Origin: Glandiceps talaboti
Lineage: Eukaryota; Hemichordata; Enteropneusta; Spengelidae
DNA: 64,000 bases
Direction of reading: 5' to 3'
Assembly: GCF_964340395.1 (NCBI RefSeq)
Contig: NC_135570.1
Location: 8,685,322-8,749,321, forward strand
Shown: positions 1 to 14,385 of the stretch, piece after piece
How positions within the stretch are numbered: the stretch's first letter is position 1
Layout: each line of letters opens with the position of its first letter
Program-made: the position numbers and the translations under genes
The notes under the pieces: model-generated
What the model saw: the letters and a program-made list of their open reading frames with translations, nothing else
Told to the model about the DNA's origin: nothing
Databases searched by the model: none

Positions 1-42
1 TTTACGCTTTATTTCTTGGTTTCGTTGTCAAGCGATTTTATT

Positions 43-73
43 GTCTCGATATATATATAATATATATATCGAG
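43..73. repeat. AT-rich palindrome
   Basis: Two arms reading CTCGATATATATAT and its complement meet at a central A, giving a nearly perfect hairpin directly before the minisatellite. It could be a short (TA)n array with mirrored flanks. No function is implied. Confidence 0.7.
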
Positions 74-86
74 ATGGGATTTCCAT

Positions 87-212
87 TACTCAACCCGCTA
101 CCAGACCCAGAATGGAACAGCCACGAACTACTCAACCCGCTACCAGACCCAGAATGGAACAGCCACGAACTACTCAACCAGCTACCAGACCCAGAATGGA
201 ACAGCCACGAAA
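87..212. repeat. 42-bp minisatellite, three copies
   Basis: Three head-to-tail 42-bp units start at 87, 129 and 171 with the text TACTCAACC. They differ by one or two bases; the third has CCAGC for CCCGC. Because 42 is a multiple of 3, short open frames pass through the array on both strands, but they are composition artefacts. Confidence 0.9.
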
Positions 213-1797
<1,585 letters not shown>

Positions 1798-1800
1798 TTA

Positions 1801-1890
1801 TGATATGATGTGATGTGATGTGATGTGATGTGGTGATGTGTGTGATGTGATGTGTGTATATGTACGTACGTACGTACGTGCGTGCGTGCA

Positions 1891-1949
<59 letters not shown>
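1801..1949. repeat. Composite microsatellite (TGATG)n-(GTAC)n-(GTGC)n-(TG)n
   Basis: A pentanucleotide TGATG array passes into short GTAC and GTGC blocks and then into a (TG)n run. Neighbouring blocks differ by single-base changes in the unit. Confidence 0.9.
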
Positions 1950-1952
<3 letters not shown>

Positions 1953-2620
1953 CGCGCTTCTCGACTGTATCGACGTTCATTGTAAACGATATAGCAACTC
2001 TTTCAAGAAATATATGTGAAAATCATCCAGGACGACGGTAGATTGATTTTCTTTAAACAAACATGGTATATTATCATTTTAAAAGGTTTGTAAGAATATC
2101 GTTATGTTAATAATATCTTTCACGACATGTAATACGCCAATAATATTTTGACTCCAAATTATACAAAAACTCGATATTTTTCTCAGGTGACAAATTGATA
2201 TTTGTATTTCATAGATATCAAAAACGTTTTATTCTTCAAATCAGTTACAAGGTACCTAACACACTCGTAGAGCTTTGAGTCAGTAATAAAAGGGTTAGTT
2301 ATGGGAGAATCTTGACCACTTCATAAAACGAAAAGTATGCAAAGACTATAACAAAATGCTTACAAAAAACAGGTCTTTGACAATCTAAAAAAAACTGTTC
2401 ACAGACTTTTGCGAAATAACTAAGTTTACAAGGAAAATCTATTTTTAGTTTTTTTTAAAGAAATAATTTAAACTAGATGTATTATAATCAAAGGAAATAT
2501 CTTTATTTGTATTCTTGTTCCAGAAATGTTGAGCAAATGCACTTGGGTCACTATTTGGCTGACAGAACTCTCGGTATAAAAAGATAGCAACTCGAATGTA
2601 TTGACACTCAAAGTCACAAC

Positions 2621-2873
2621 CAATAGGGAACTTGCAATCCAAACTGAGCATGCTCAGACGCAAAGGACTATGGGATTATCTGTGGTTATCATAATACCTA
2701 ATATGGAGCTACCGATAAAAAACCCCTCCCATAATGGTCAGGGTGACTATGAATTGATCATTCGTGGTTACAAACAATGTAACAATATTGTTTACAATGC
2801 TAATTGATTAGTATTTATTATCACATTTCCCACGATGCAACATTAACATGGCGGGTTTGCAAGTTCCCTATTG
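2621..2873 (+). mobile_element. MITE family A, copy 1
   Basis: A 253-bp element bounded by inverted ends CAATAGGGAACTTGCAA and TTGCAAGTTCCCTATTG. It contains a TGAGCATGCTCA palindrome. Two more copies occur at 14131-14385 (opposite orientation) and 34241-34475 with the same ends and interior. There is no coding capacity, so it is a non-autonomous DNA transposon; its superfamily is not resolved. Confidence 0.88.
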
Positions 2874-3898
2874 AGAAAATTGAATGCTCCTATTAAGACT
2901 CAAAATCAGTGTGGTTATATCGCTTAATAATGCACTGCTTGACTTTTAGATAGTTACATGTACCTTCCACAAAATTGATTCAAAAGTTAACAACGAGAAC
3001 GTGTATCTAATTAATATCTTTGTGTTTATTTAAGCCCAGCAACATATTTAGCTGTCAGATAATTCTCTAAGCCCTACTTCATAATAGCAATCAGAAAACC
3101 GTGTAATGAATATTGCGGCTAGACATGATTAAGCCCCACTGCTATCGAAATCTCACAATACTCCAAATTAGGTCGCAGTAAAGTATACTGAAGCTAAACA
3201 ATAACACTGAAGACTTCTGTGTATACACGAGAGCTTACAACAGATAAACCGCTCCAACCTTTAAAATTGCGCTCTTTGTAAAGATATCTGCATATAGTTG
3301 GTTTACTGAACACAGGTGAAATTACCATTTTGAGGATGTTGGATTTTTACTCACTTCATCATACTAATACCTCACTACATATTCTATGTATTCAAAAGCT
3401 CACCTTTGAAATCCCTATGACATTCTTTTCTTGCTTATAAAGGATTATTGCATATATGTACTATGGAAACATGATTAATTTAAGATAGATATATGGGCTA
3501 TGGATTTTATGCTTCTGAAATAACTTCCGTTGATCATCATAATTAAGACATATTGCCTACAATCCTAATTCTGAACTTTGAAGTATTAGCTAATTTGTTA
3601 CTCATATCAAATCTGGCTGATATAGAAATGTTCATGTAATAAATAATCTATTGAATCGACCCACACTACCAATAGGCTGTTCGCGAGAATTGCATCGCAT
3701 TAATGTATTGATGTATCTTTTTAATCATTCCTTTGATAATTTATTCATTCATTTTTTTTTCTGTTTTAGTTGTTTTGGCCTAAAGTGATATAAAGTCAGT
3801 CTGTGCTCTTTTGGGGGCTATTCTAAAACGCAATCTTTTGATGTTGTCGTGCACTAAATTCTATAACAGTTTGTTTACATTGCTTGTTATGGTATGAA
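2874..3898. other. No gene recognised
   Basis: AT-rich sequence without long open frames, recognisable exons or RNA genes. Confidence 0.5.
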
Positions 3899-3899
3899 C

Positions 3900-3939
<40 letters not shown>

Positions 3940-3940
3940 C
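3899..3940. repeat. (CTGT)n microsatellite
   Basis: About ten perfect CTGT units. Confidence 0.95.
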
Positions 3941-4364
3941 ATTGCACATTTGCTTATGCGTTAATAATAGGGTGATCAAAATATTTATTAAAATTGACCT
4001 TTATTTGCATCCTGTATAATATCTTTTAATAAAAAAAGGAGAATTTCAGGTATTATCAAGAGAAGGCACGTCCATGCACTTCAGCGCACATGCGTCTACA
4101 GTTACATATACAGGTAATGCGTGAAGTGCAAACAACAAAACAGTCTTGCTTGTACGGAAAGCTTTCAGTTTTGAAGTTTACATCTAGATATGACTTGAAC
4201 AATTATCCTAGATTAATAGCTGTAAAGCAAGGTTTTTATTATCAATCTAAAATGTGAGCATTTACAAGGAAATATAATAATACTGCGAATGTTAAGGAGG
4301 TTCAATTTGTTTCATTTGACAAATTCTGTCGTAATTTTTCAAAAAATAAATAGAACCAAATTAA

Positions 4365-4519
4365 AACTCAATGCCTTCCTTCAAGGGCAAAGTTTTTAGA
4401 TTTTCGTTTCTACATATAATTGTTGCTGGAATGCAGCAGAACATATTAGTTATGTTTGAAGTACGTACCCAATTTAACTCATCCTAAATTATAATCTTCC
4501 CTTACGGAAGGTAAAAATG
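4365..4519. repeat. Dispersed repeat with inverted ends
   Basis: The left edge contains CTCAATGCCTTCCTTCAAGG and the right edge CTTCCCTTACGGAAGGTAAA. Both edge types recur at 62664-63148, again facing each other. This suggests two copies of one short element, with the copy here internally deleted. Confidence 0.45.
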
Positions 4520-4531
4520 TAGAGAGAATAG

Positions 4532-4533
4532 TG

Positions 4534-4595
<62 letters not shown>
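4532..4595. repeat. (GC)n/(AC)n microsatellite
   Basis: A short GC alternation runs into about 28 AC units. Confidence 0.95.
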
Positions 4596-4599
<4 letters not shown>

Positions 4600-4804
4600 T
4601 GTATTCTTTCGTATCATGGTTGGATGTCACGAAAATATGCTTAGCGAGAAAGTGTCAACGTCAGTATTGTCTCCTAAATCTAAGGAACAGAAATGGTGTT
4701 ATACATCAACTTTTGTGTTAGAAATAACCCCAGGGCTAAACAAACTGGTAATCTGTGTGACACTAACAGTTCTCGTGATACGTAGTTAATCCGTAAATGC
4801 GACA

Positions 4805-4911
<107 letters not shown>

Positions 4912-5006
4912 TTTCATTCTTCTTTCGCCAAGTAGAGTGCTCGATCACCTTGGAGAGCTATCATACATAAAAATGAAAGAAGACGAGTCTGATATTACAT
5001 AGTGGA

Positions 5007-5050
5007 ATTACACTACGGACCGTTTCACCCGAAGGATCGTCAGGTGTAAT
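5007..5050 (-). ncRNA. Hammerhead-ribozyme-like motif 1
   Basis: On the minus strand: stem I strand ATTACAC (5044-5050), core CTGACGA (5037-5043), stem II CC/GG with a UUCG-like loop, core GAA (5024-5026), a 3-bp stem III (ACG/CGT around GTC), unpaired A at 5014 as the predicted cleavage position, and the second stem I strand GTGTAAT (5007-5013), pairing over 7 bp. This is a complete minimal type I hammerhead core (CUGANGA...GAA...UH). A U-U mismatch sits at the base of stem II in this and the other three copies. The adjoining 3' sequence (TTCCACTATG...) leads to the (TA)n at 4809-4911. Confidence 0.75.
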
Positions 5051-6430
5051 AGTGTGGTTTAATAGTATTCGTTAGCTATACGTCCTGCATTATGTACATA
5101 ACTTATGTGTGTTCACTGACGGCTGTGTGTACACACAAAAAAAAATTGACAACAAAGGTTACGTATTATTAAGTAAGAACTTGTTAGCGTGCCGGCATTT
5201 ACTGATTAATTCAGTTCTGCTGTTCAAGTTTGTTGATTTGTCGGCAGTTATAATAAAATATTTTTCCCAGAGGCATAGTTGATATATATATATATTCAAA
5301 TCTGGGAAAACTGCCGTGCTCTATTTGTGTATGCTCTATATTGCTTTGTCTGTAACAATTCTTTTTTCAACACAGATTGAACGCTAATATTTCGACATTT
5401 ATTGTTTAGCTTACACAATAGGGTAAAGTACAAGGTAGTCACACGTATGAGTGTGTTTCAATCTTCCCACAGTTTTGAACATCAAGTACTGTTTCATGGC
5501 AGACTACTGAGACAGAGATGGTTATTGATTGACAAATGTTCAAGCGTTCTAAGACCTTGAGACAAACTTTTGATACTGGTTACATACAACCAAATAAAAT
5601 TTCGTTTTTCAGACAATGTGACATCGGTGGCTTTCAACGAATCCTTATGTTTCATTTATTAAAAATATGCTGTCTTTGGGCTGATGTCTTGAGGATACCT
5701 ACACAATATTCAATGTATTGCACTTAATGCAAGATAGCAATTTCTGACGTCAGGCCTACCTACTTCTGCATCACACAAGTCAATAACAATGATACCCAAT
5801 CCGAACAACATGGACTTTGTTAGACACAACTACATCGGAAATCTTACAAAATGATACTCAAATGCGATAGATAACCACAGTCGTAGCTTGCCAACTCACC
5901 ACCGTTATTACAAATGATATGTTAGACAAACATACTGCTGACACTAACTGTGATCTTGTTTGAAACATTGGAGTAATTGCTCCCTGGTACCTACTAATTG
6001 TGTCGAATTGGACATTTCAAGGATTATATGATGTAACAAATCATTTTTAATACCAAGAGTCATATCTTGTAGATACCATATCAGGCTCGTAATCTTACCT
6101 AAGTATTTGAGCATAACGATATCCAACCTTGTAAAATATTAGTTTTGCTATACAATCTAAGATGGCGATTTTATCATGTAAAAACATGTCTCATATCTGA
6201 AACGGGAACTAAAAAACAAATTTCATATTTGGAAGGAAATTTGGTTTACTAGGAATCGTTGGAGGTGAACATTACTGAATTAAACCAGTATGCCTTTGCA
6301 TCCTCATGATTAAAGAACCTTCAGATTCACAATGTACAAAGTAAACAAAAACGTTCATTCTATGTTAGCCTATGAAGTAAGCTACAACATATTTTACAGT
6401 ATGGCATGGTTAGAGAAAATTGGAAGTGTA
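5051..6430. other. No gene recognised
   Basis: AT-rich, with only short overlapping open frames. No splice-supported exon or RNA gene seen. Confidence 0.5.
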
Positions 6431-6437
6431 TATTTAT

Positions 6438-6554
6438 AGGCAGACAGACAGACACAACCTGACAGAGAGACTCAAAACAGACAGACAGACAGACAGACAG
6501 ACAGACTCAGAACAGATAGAGTCAGAAACAGACAGACAGACAGACCGACCGACC

Positions 6555-6638
<84 letters not shown>

Positions 6639-6652
6639 AACAAACAGAAAGG
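6438..6652. repeat. (CAGA)n microsatellite with a CGAC block
   Basis: A long CAGA/GACA array, interrupted near 6466-6475 and 6506-6530, with a short CCGA block near 6545. Open frames on both strands through it (repeated Cys-Leu-Ser-Val or Asp-Arg-Gln-Thr) are artefacts of the repeat. Confidence 0.95.
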
Positions 6653-7124
6653 AAAAAGCAAACAAACACAACCAAAACATAAGCATGCCTTCGGAAGCTA
6701 AAAAAAGAAACATTTTAATGGTAAAATACTCGTTTTCAGAATAGAGTCAAACATCGAAAAAAGACACCCACACATGAAAGTTATCGCATTCGAAATTGTA
6801 AAGAAAGGTACTAGGGACATAGAGTTGACATATATATTTCTGTCGAGGCGACAAACGTGAATCTCTTAACTTGAAACTATATCTTTGTGAAACCTTAAAG
6901 TATAAGGATGTAGTTAACCACTGAAAGGATGCTTCCACCTCTAATACGAACTACTATTATTTCGCAAACTTCGCTAGGGTAAAGCAGGAGAGTCAGTTGA
7001 AATGGGTAAGGTTGTGATGAAGGGGGAAATTATAATTATAAGTATAAGCCTTTGCCTTATCAAAAACATCCAAAGATCTAATGTATTTTCAAGACCAGTA
7101 TATAGTGACTAAGGTTGCGGTCAG

Positions 7125-7375
7125 AATTTAAGTGGAGGGGGGGGGCTGGGGGCTGGGGAGAATATATTTTGCTCTCAAAGAATTTCATGGCACCCCGAAA
7201 TGAAGAATTTTCGTAACCCCCCCCCCCCCCAGCTATGTGTAATTATACGGTATCCTTTCCCCTTTTTTGATTTGGTTCAATCATGAGCAAAATATTTAAT
7301 GGTCCTCCTTTCTGACCATCTAAATTTTCATAGCGCCCCCCCCCCCTCTTCGCACCTCCATTTTTTCGAGGCCCT
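7125..7375. repeat. Homopolymer-rich (poly-G/poly-C) repeat segment
   Basis: A G9 run near 7137, a C14 run near 7218 and a C10 run near 7336 punctuate an AT-rich stretch. The piece around 7273-7303 (ATCATGAGCAAAATATTT) occurs in reverse complement near 21986-22012, so this is probably a degraded dispersed repeat. Confidence 0.5.
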
Positions 7376-7430
7376 CTTCTCTTCTCATTTCCTCCCCAGG
7401 GGCCACTCGCTAATCAATTCTGAGCACAGC

Positions 7431-8439
7431 CCAATCTTTCGGTGTTTCATTATTTCTATAAAATACCTACTTTTGGATGCCGGATTCCGTTAATTTACGT
7501 TTGAACTTGTGATGTTACATGTCGTATAATAGTTCATTTAGGCGTTGATATTGTCCACTGGTGCATAAGCTTCAAGGTATTGGAAAGACAACAATTTGCA
7601 AGTCATTGATGTACACTTTCTTGTGTCATATGTTTAGTTATACGCTACGCTGCCTTCGCTTTTTATCAAATGTATATTTTGATATTACACAAGCTGGCAT
7701 TTAATGTTCTACAGCGTTGCATCTTATTTGCCTGGAGTCACCCTTTGCCAATTATACTATATTCTTTTTCATTGTCTCTTACTGTAACAGTAAAATATAT
7801 ATATCCTTGAAAGGAAAAGGTATGTGCAAGACAATCACGAAAGGTACCTTGTACAAAAAAGATACTTATAAACTAGAACATTTTTAAATAAAAATAATAA
7901 AAACGCCATTTATTCGCAGATACTCTGCATCATTTTGAAGCCAAGCCTATGCTTTGCATACTGATATGATGTAAATTCTCATATTCTACCCTACACACAC
8001 CGGTTTCTTTGAAGTTCACAACACTTAAGCTTCCTTTTGGCTTACACCAATGTTACTTAGATTCCAAATCGTTCACCGTGATCTTTTTAATTATGCCTAC
8101 AATTAATACTGTTCACCGAATTACTCAGTTTATTATTTAGCTGTAAGAATTTGTTTTGACTTTTAAGGAATGGAAATCATAATGATTTATAAGAAACCTC
8201 CATGGGTTAAAATACGTTTTGTTTTTAAATCAAAATTTAAGTGACGGCTTTGATATCAATAATCAAAGCACTGTGTAGCGGCCATATATTTACCATTTAT
8301 ATATAAGATTGCTTAACCGAAGCGATTAAGTATATTAAACCAGTCCGAGAACCTGTATAAGAGGAGCCCGGTACTATGTATAATATATTTCACGCACCAT
8401 AATTATATATTGAAAGGCTTCGCGACTTTAAAAGGACAT
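7431..8439. other. Upstream flank of the GPCR gene
   Basis: No coding signal. A TATATATAAG at 8298-8307 resembles a TATA box, but it lies about 40 bases before the nearest initiator-like CCAGTCC, so it is not called as a promoter. Confidence 0.35.
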
Positions 8440-8961
8440 ATGCGTGATAAAGTACAAAGAGGTGCATGCGTCACGATAAGCTCTACGACAGTCCATACGA
8501 ACAGTATTTGTTACGCAGTACGAAGGAGTAGACTTGTACCTGTTATTACAACAACGATCAAGTGTGTACGCCAGTTTTATACACTCGACAATAAGTCATC
8601 GGAGGGAGACTATCTTGATTATTACATGGAGGGAAATTCATCCATATATTACGAAAATGATTCATATATGTATCCATCCTACTACGACAAACCTGAAGGA
8701 ATTTCCCCAGATGGCCAAGCCGTTCTGATTGTTATTTACAGCACGACAACATTACTAGCAATTGTTGGAAATGTTACCGTCATTCTGGTATTATCGTGCA
8801 GTGGTAGATCACGAACAGACCTCAACTCTTTCATAATAAACCTCGCTGCGTCAGATGTAACCATGGCCATTTTTGGTATACCCTTTTCCTATGTACAAGC
8901 GATGTTGGGCCATTGGATTTTTGCCAGAATGTTGTGCAAAATTGTTGTCTTCATGCAGCAG
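8440..8961 (+). CDS. Neuropeptide-type class A GPCR, exon 1 (N-terminus to TM3)
   Basis: First recognised coding exon of a rhodopsin-family receptor whose remaining exons are at 20982, 23120 and 32736. In-frame ATGs are at 8440 and 8626. The later one begins a typical extracellular tail (MEGNSSIYYEND) with N-glycosylation sites NSS and NDS and many Tyr and acidic residues; the earlier would add 62 residues without recognisable features, so 8626 is the safer start. Numbering from 8440: TM1 about 93-118 with the conserved GN (N111), TM2 with NLAASD (D139), Trp 159 and the disulfide Cys 166 before TM3. The exon ends ATGCAGCAG before a GTGGGT donor at 8962, in phase 0. The splice joins FMQQ to VSVTSSIYT, completing a normal TM3. 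An unseen 5' non-coding exon is possible. Confidence 0.85.
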
Positions 8962-9565
8962 GTGGGTACTTTTTACGACTTCTTCAAGATATTTTTTTAC
9001 TGTGTAAAGAGCTTGTGTCAGGAAACGCTCGTACTTTAGACCGCAGATAATCAATCGTCGATTGCTCTTAACCTTTATGACTGTATTTCGTAGGAAAATC
9101 AAAGGAGTTAGGATTTGGAAGCCCCGCAGTCAAGTATTACGAACAGAGAATTTTGATCTTGAATATTCACTTCACAACTCTTTTCAATACTGACATTAGT
9201 GATAGAAGGTTCCTGAACGTAATAAAGATAACTAGCTAGTTATTGCTGAATCTCAACGACTGAATGAATCAGTGTTATAATCAATGCTTATACGTGGGTT
9301 GACTGCCAGATGGCATTTAATGCTGTAATGAATATCCCTCAACGTTTAGCAAATTCCTTTGAGGAATAATTTCGAGATTTGTATCCCCATTATTAGTCTT
9401 ATTATCCCGCCTTTTTACGCAGTGTTGACGTCAATTGTTGTGCATTAAATTCGGAGATACATGATCAACATACGCATTTCAATATAGAGATGAGAGTTTT
9501 GTAATTGTTAAACAGTAATTAGTGACTGAAGTATTCATAACAATTGATATGATGCCCATTTTTAA

Positions 9566-10015
9566 ATGTGTCTTATTTTCTCCTGTTATTATTCTACAAT
9601 GAATGGACTAGTCATCCTAAACAATGCAACTGTAATTCTCAAAATAGGAAGGGCACTATACAATTACTCTAGAACTTATCAAAATGCCTATCTCTCAATG
9701 CATAGTAATGATAAATTCGTATGCAAAATCCAAACAGAAGCTAAGCATGAGCTCGTGCGATTCATGACTCGCCGCATTCTTTTAACAACGTTACTGTTCG
9801 CGAGATACAAATACGTCTGCAAAATACAAACAGAAGCTGAACATGAACTCAAGTGCTTTACAATTCTATACCATCTGCATTCTTTTAACAACGTTACCAT
9901 TTGCGTATATGAAACGTTAACTCATTACCTCAAGTGCTCAAGGTTTGTTTTTTTTAACAACAGAAAGTCGACACTTAGTCTGGTTCAATTCAAACAATGG
10001 TACTCCATAAAGTAA
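9566..10015 (+). other. Open frame with an internal tandem duplication, probably not a gene
   Basis: A 149-codon open frame. Its only structure is a duplicated segment of about 110 bp (near 9717-9800 and 9825-9905) giving VCKIQTEAKHEL and VCKIQTEAEHEL, followed in each unit by CATTCTTTTAACAACGTTAC. It lies inside the GPCR intron with no splice or domain support. The reading frame stayed open across both copies, which is mildly unusual, but chance is the simplest reading. Confidence 0.3.
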
Positions 10016-11190
10016 ACTCCACGAGTATTCTGATTTGCTTCTTCAAAATGACTTTAAGTTACATCATCATCCATTGTAAAAATGCATTTACATTTTGTGG
10101 CGTGCTTGTATAGTGATACGGCATAGTTTTCAGTATTTTAGCCAAAGATTCAGAGACATTAATCAGCTTGCGGATATTCATGGTTAAGTGAGTAAGTAGA
10201 TCAATCGGAAAAAAACAAAGACGCGGAAAGAGCAATCATTTTGAAAAAAAAATATACTAGAGACCAATATGGACCTGTTGATGTGCATGCCAATGAGAAC
10301 GTCCAGCTAATTGAACGAAAACCATTAGTGACATCGAATCCAAGGTAAAACAATAAGATACCAGTAAGAACGCGAAATACAATTATGTTATGGGACGAAA
10401 TCGACATCAGCGAGGACCGCTATTTTATGCCTTTATACAAGATTTTACATGTAGAGCAAGGGTACTTGTGAAGTAGGCTGTTGGCAGTATGCGTATTTCG
10501 AATAAGAGGATAATGCATTCTTCTGTATTGAATGTGTTATTAAAGTACAGGTAATAGATTTTGAAGTGTATTGTGATGTATTTCGGTCTGTGTCATCTTA
10601 CTAATCACATACAACAATACTGTGTTTACGTGATACCGTAGCTAAAACGTATGTTGCATACTTTCAGTACACGCATTATCCGGTAATCAGATTTGCAAAA
10701 CACTAATGTGTGAAAGTGGCATATGGTTGACTGGTAACACGCCGAGAGACTTTATGTGTGAGAGAGATTTACACCATTCCTCATTAGGAAGTTAGCTTTT
10801 TTAATTAAAAAATAACCTGACAAACTGCAAAATAACCTATAAATACACATAAACTCAGCTCAAACTATTATTTTCTTTAAACATATGGATAAATAGTGCA
10901 TGAATGCAGTTAGCGATGGTTCCGTTATGGTAGTCATCATTAAACACAGTATTTCCTGTTCAATGTAAGTCCCTAAGACATGTATGCGCGCACTGTATCA
11001 TGAAGAGAAATCACCCTATAGACCTTCAGGATATCATATCCAGTTAAAGGTAGATAGATAGCTTTCTTCGTTAGTCCCTTAACCAAAGGATGGTTCTGGT
11101 GTGTCTTAAACTTCATTACGTTTACACAGAAATGGTACTATTCTGATATTCATAAAGAAATTATTTTGATTTAGAAAAACAAGTATTTCA

Positions 11191-11740
11191 TTTAAAGCTG
11201 CAGTAGCTGCAACTGGGATATTTTTCCATCAAGTAACCAAATATATATTCACTAAAAACTGGTCAGTTACTTATATAAAGACATTGTTGTACAATATGTT
11301 CACCAGTGGTTAATATTATTTGTAGGTGGTGTAGTGAAAAGTTTAAATCTTGAGCGAAAACTTGGTTCTAAATTTGTCACTATGTTTAAACTGCACTAGT
11401 TTGTAACACTGGAATCATTTTTCAATCAGACTGTCACAATTTATTCACTGAACAGTGTTAAAATACCAATAATCAGACATTGTAGATGTGGTCTGTCATA
11501 TCCATCAGTATTGTAATAACAGGTTTAAATCGTGGTCACCGTTGAGAGCCCCTGATTTTTGGCTACGGACCCAAAGATCATTTCGATTTGATTTATCATG
11601 TATACAACTACAAAAAATATGTTCACCCATACGTGATTCAATACTGTTCGTGGTATATGGTATTATGAGGAAGCTTTAAGGTATTGTATCTAACAAAACA
11701 TTTTTAAAAAATATGTTCAGTTGCAGCTAGTGCAGCCACA
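11191..11740. mobile_element. MITE family B, copy 1
   Basis: A 550-bp element. The left end (TTTAAAGCTGCAGTAGCTGC) is the inverted partner of the right end (CAGTTGCAGCTAGTGCAGCC). Related copies lie at 37023-37390 and, as a fragment, at 60577-60720. Copies share internal landmarks such as GATTCAATACTGTTC. There is no transposase frame, so it is non-autonomous. Confidence 0.75.
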
Positions 11741-11994
11741 TTTTTTTCTCCATGCACAGATTAAACAGTACAAACATAAACTTGACTGAGATGATTATTT
11801 ATATATATTGAACAAGTTATGTCATGTTGGGTTGAAGTGAAGTGAATCCGTAAACGTTGTCTCATCAACAGCTGAAATGAAAAGCAAGACAGATTTATTA
11901 CACTGTGAATTTCAGCAATGACTATATAGGAACCTATAGGAAAACATCAGTTTTGTTCAGTTAAAACTTTTTTTCCATATACATGACTAATTGA

Positions 11995-12037
11995 ATTATA
12001 TATATATATAATATATAATATTATATATATATACATA

Positions 12038-12130
<93 letters not shown>
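11995..12130. repeat. (TA)n tract
   Basis: Imperfect then perfect TA repeats. No hammerhead-like core is seen within 200 bases on either strand. Confidence 0.9.
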
Positions 12131-12136
<6 letters not shown>

Positions 12137-13794
12137 GAAAGCTCGTGTGCATTTAATTATACTACAATGTAGTCATATCACGAACGGAATAAAGCACTGC
12201 GTCGTTTCGATTACTTTTAATATACATTCACTGCACACCTTTCGGAGACTCTGTTTCCAACAAGTTTTCCATGCACTCATACATGACGTCCTGCTATTTG
12301 TGTGACCCATCGTGACTTTTGTTCTTTCTGGCATCATTAAGGTAACTGTGCTGTTTGTGTAGGCATAGCATATCATTACTGAAATGACTGCTTACTCCCC
12401 AAGTAAGATGTTTTTCAATCTCTCTGTCTAACTAAGTGAATATTACACGGTGTTCTGATCTAATCGAGGAGAATATTAATGAGTTAACTTTCAGCAAGTT
12501 ATCCCCACATGCTCTGTAAGAAGCATTGTGAGTGTTAATCAATTATATATTATGAACGTTTTAAAATCTATAGTAACTTTTAATACTATTTATGATTGGA
12601 GACTGATATGGAATGTTATGTCGGCTGTCATCCTCACACAAGTGTTCGATATTCAGACTACCGTAATGAGATGGGAATAACAAGACCATGGCTTGGAAAG
12701 AATTCCCTTCCTTATTTTCTGCTTGCTACATGGAATGTCGCTTTTTAATACATTTTGTGCACACGAGAAGTGTGACGGTTATCTTTTGATTTTTTGTGGC
12801 TCGCGTATTTATGAAAAGACAATTTATGCTATGGCCTTGTTGCTATGAAGTGTACCTGTAAATAATGTATTCATCTAAAATAGAATATCATTGTTAAACA
12901 TAGAACACTTGTGAGTAGGCACATGAAAAAGCGGAGAAAAAACACAAGAGCTACTTCAATTTCCTTGAATTGATTGAAAGTAGCATTTTCGACGTAAATT
13001 TATGTACAATGTCACATATTTCGCACAAGCAATAGCACCGTAAAGACTAAATCCAATATCACAGTGAAGGACAAAATCCGAAAAGGTCGTGAAAATTGCT
13101 ACATTGTATTATATTTATTCATATATACGGTGTCCCCAGTGATTGATTTAATTGGCTATAACTCCTAGCGTTTATTACCAAAGCTACATTAAATTGATTC
13201 ATTAAATCTTCTGTATATAAAAATAATAGCACCACTTTACCAACGACATATCCCGTTATTACATACATAGAAACACTTTCCTTCAAATCCAAATCAGCCC
13301 ACTTTCCAAGGTAGCGCTGCCTTCAGTTGGGACCATAATGGATTTTGTCGTAAACACATAGCATTCAAATACTAACGTCGTATTTAAGGGCATAAACAAT
13401 ACAAATTTCTGCTTCTGTTCTATATCAACAGTACTATTTTTGGACGATTTAAAAGGAACATTGGTCGCTGGTTGACATACCGACGACTAACTTTGTATAT
13501 ATACGCTACACTAGATTTTGGTGGAATTGTAGATAATCGTAATTAAACGGAACACATTTCAGAATTGAGTCTATTTTATCAATAAACTAATTATTATTAA
13601 GACCATGGATATTTTATATCAAATATGCATTAAAAAAAATAGCTAACGTGTGACATGAACTCTGTATAGGGCAAAAGTGACCGCCATTGAAGGCAGTGGT
13701 GTGTTAACATTAATTAAACAACATTCGGCAGTAATGGCCCATTGATCTCAAAGGCCTACTTTGGAATTATATGTTATAGGGATCTATTATATGG

Positions 13795-13940
13795 CGATGT
13801 CTATATCACATAGAGGTGTCTATAATATAGAGGTGTCTATAATATGGAAGGATCCATACTATGTAATATGGAGGTGTCTATTATATAACGATGTCTATAA
13901 CATGGACGTTTCTATAATATGGAAGTGTCTATAATAGTAC
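13795..13940. repeat. Degenerate minisatellite, about 18-20 bp
   Basis: Eight or so diverged units of the form GAGGTGTCTATAATATG, including variants GATGTCTATAACATG and GTTTCTATAATATG. Confidence 0.75.
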
Positions 13941-14130
13941 TTTGCTATTCTGAAAAATGATGCATGTGATGAGTATGTCACCTTACCAAATATCGATTGT
14001 TACCATATTTTGGAAAGTATATAAATAACATATACATGCTGGGTTTTTTTTTAACGATCGTCAATATCTTCAATTCTTTAACATGTATGTATACTAATCA
14101 AGTAGAACATTGTGTTCAGTAAATAAACCG

Positions 14131-14385
14131 ATAGGGAACTGGCAAACCCGCCATGTTGAATGTTGCATCATGGGAAATGTGATAATAAATACTAATAAAT
14201 TAGCATTGTAAACAATATTGTTACATTGTTTATAACTAGGAATGATCAATTCATAGTCATCCTGATCTTTGTGAGAGGTTAATTTTATCAGTAGCTCCAG
14301 ATCAGGTATTACGATAACCCCCTTAAGATAATCCCATAGTCTTTTGCGTCTGAGCATGCTCAGTTTGGCTTGCAAGTTCCCTATT
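14131..14385 (-). mobile_element. MITE family A, copy 2
   Basis: A 255-bp copy in inverted orientation relative to copy 1, ending in GATAGGGAACTGGCAA and TTGCAAGTTCCCTATT. The interior (ATGTTGCATCATGGGAAATG, GCATGCTCAG) matches the other two copies along its length. Confidence 0.88.

Noticed and set aside
8298-8346. TATA box and initiator for the GPCR
   Set aside because: The elements resemble consensus but the spacing (about 43 bases) is too long and AT-rich matches are common here.
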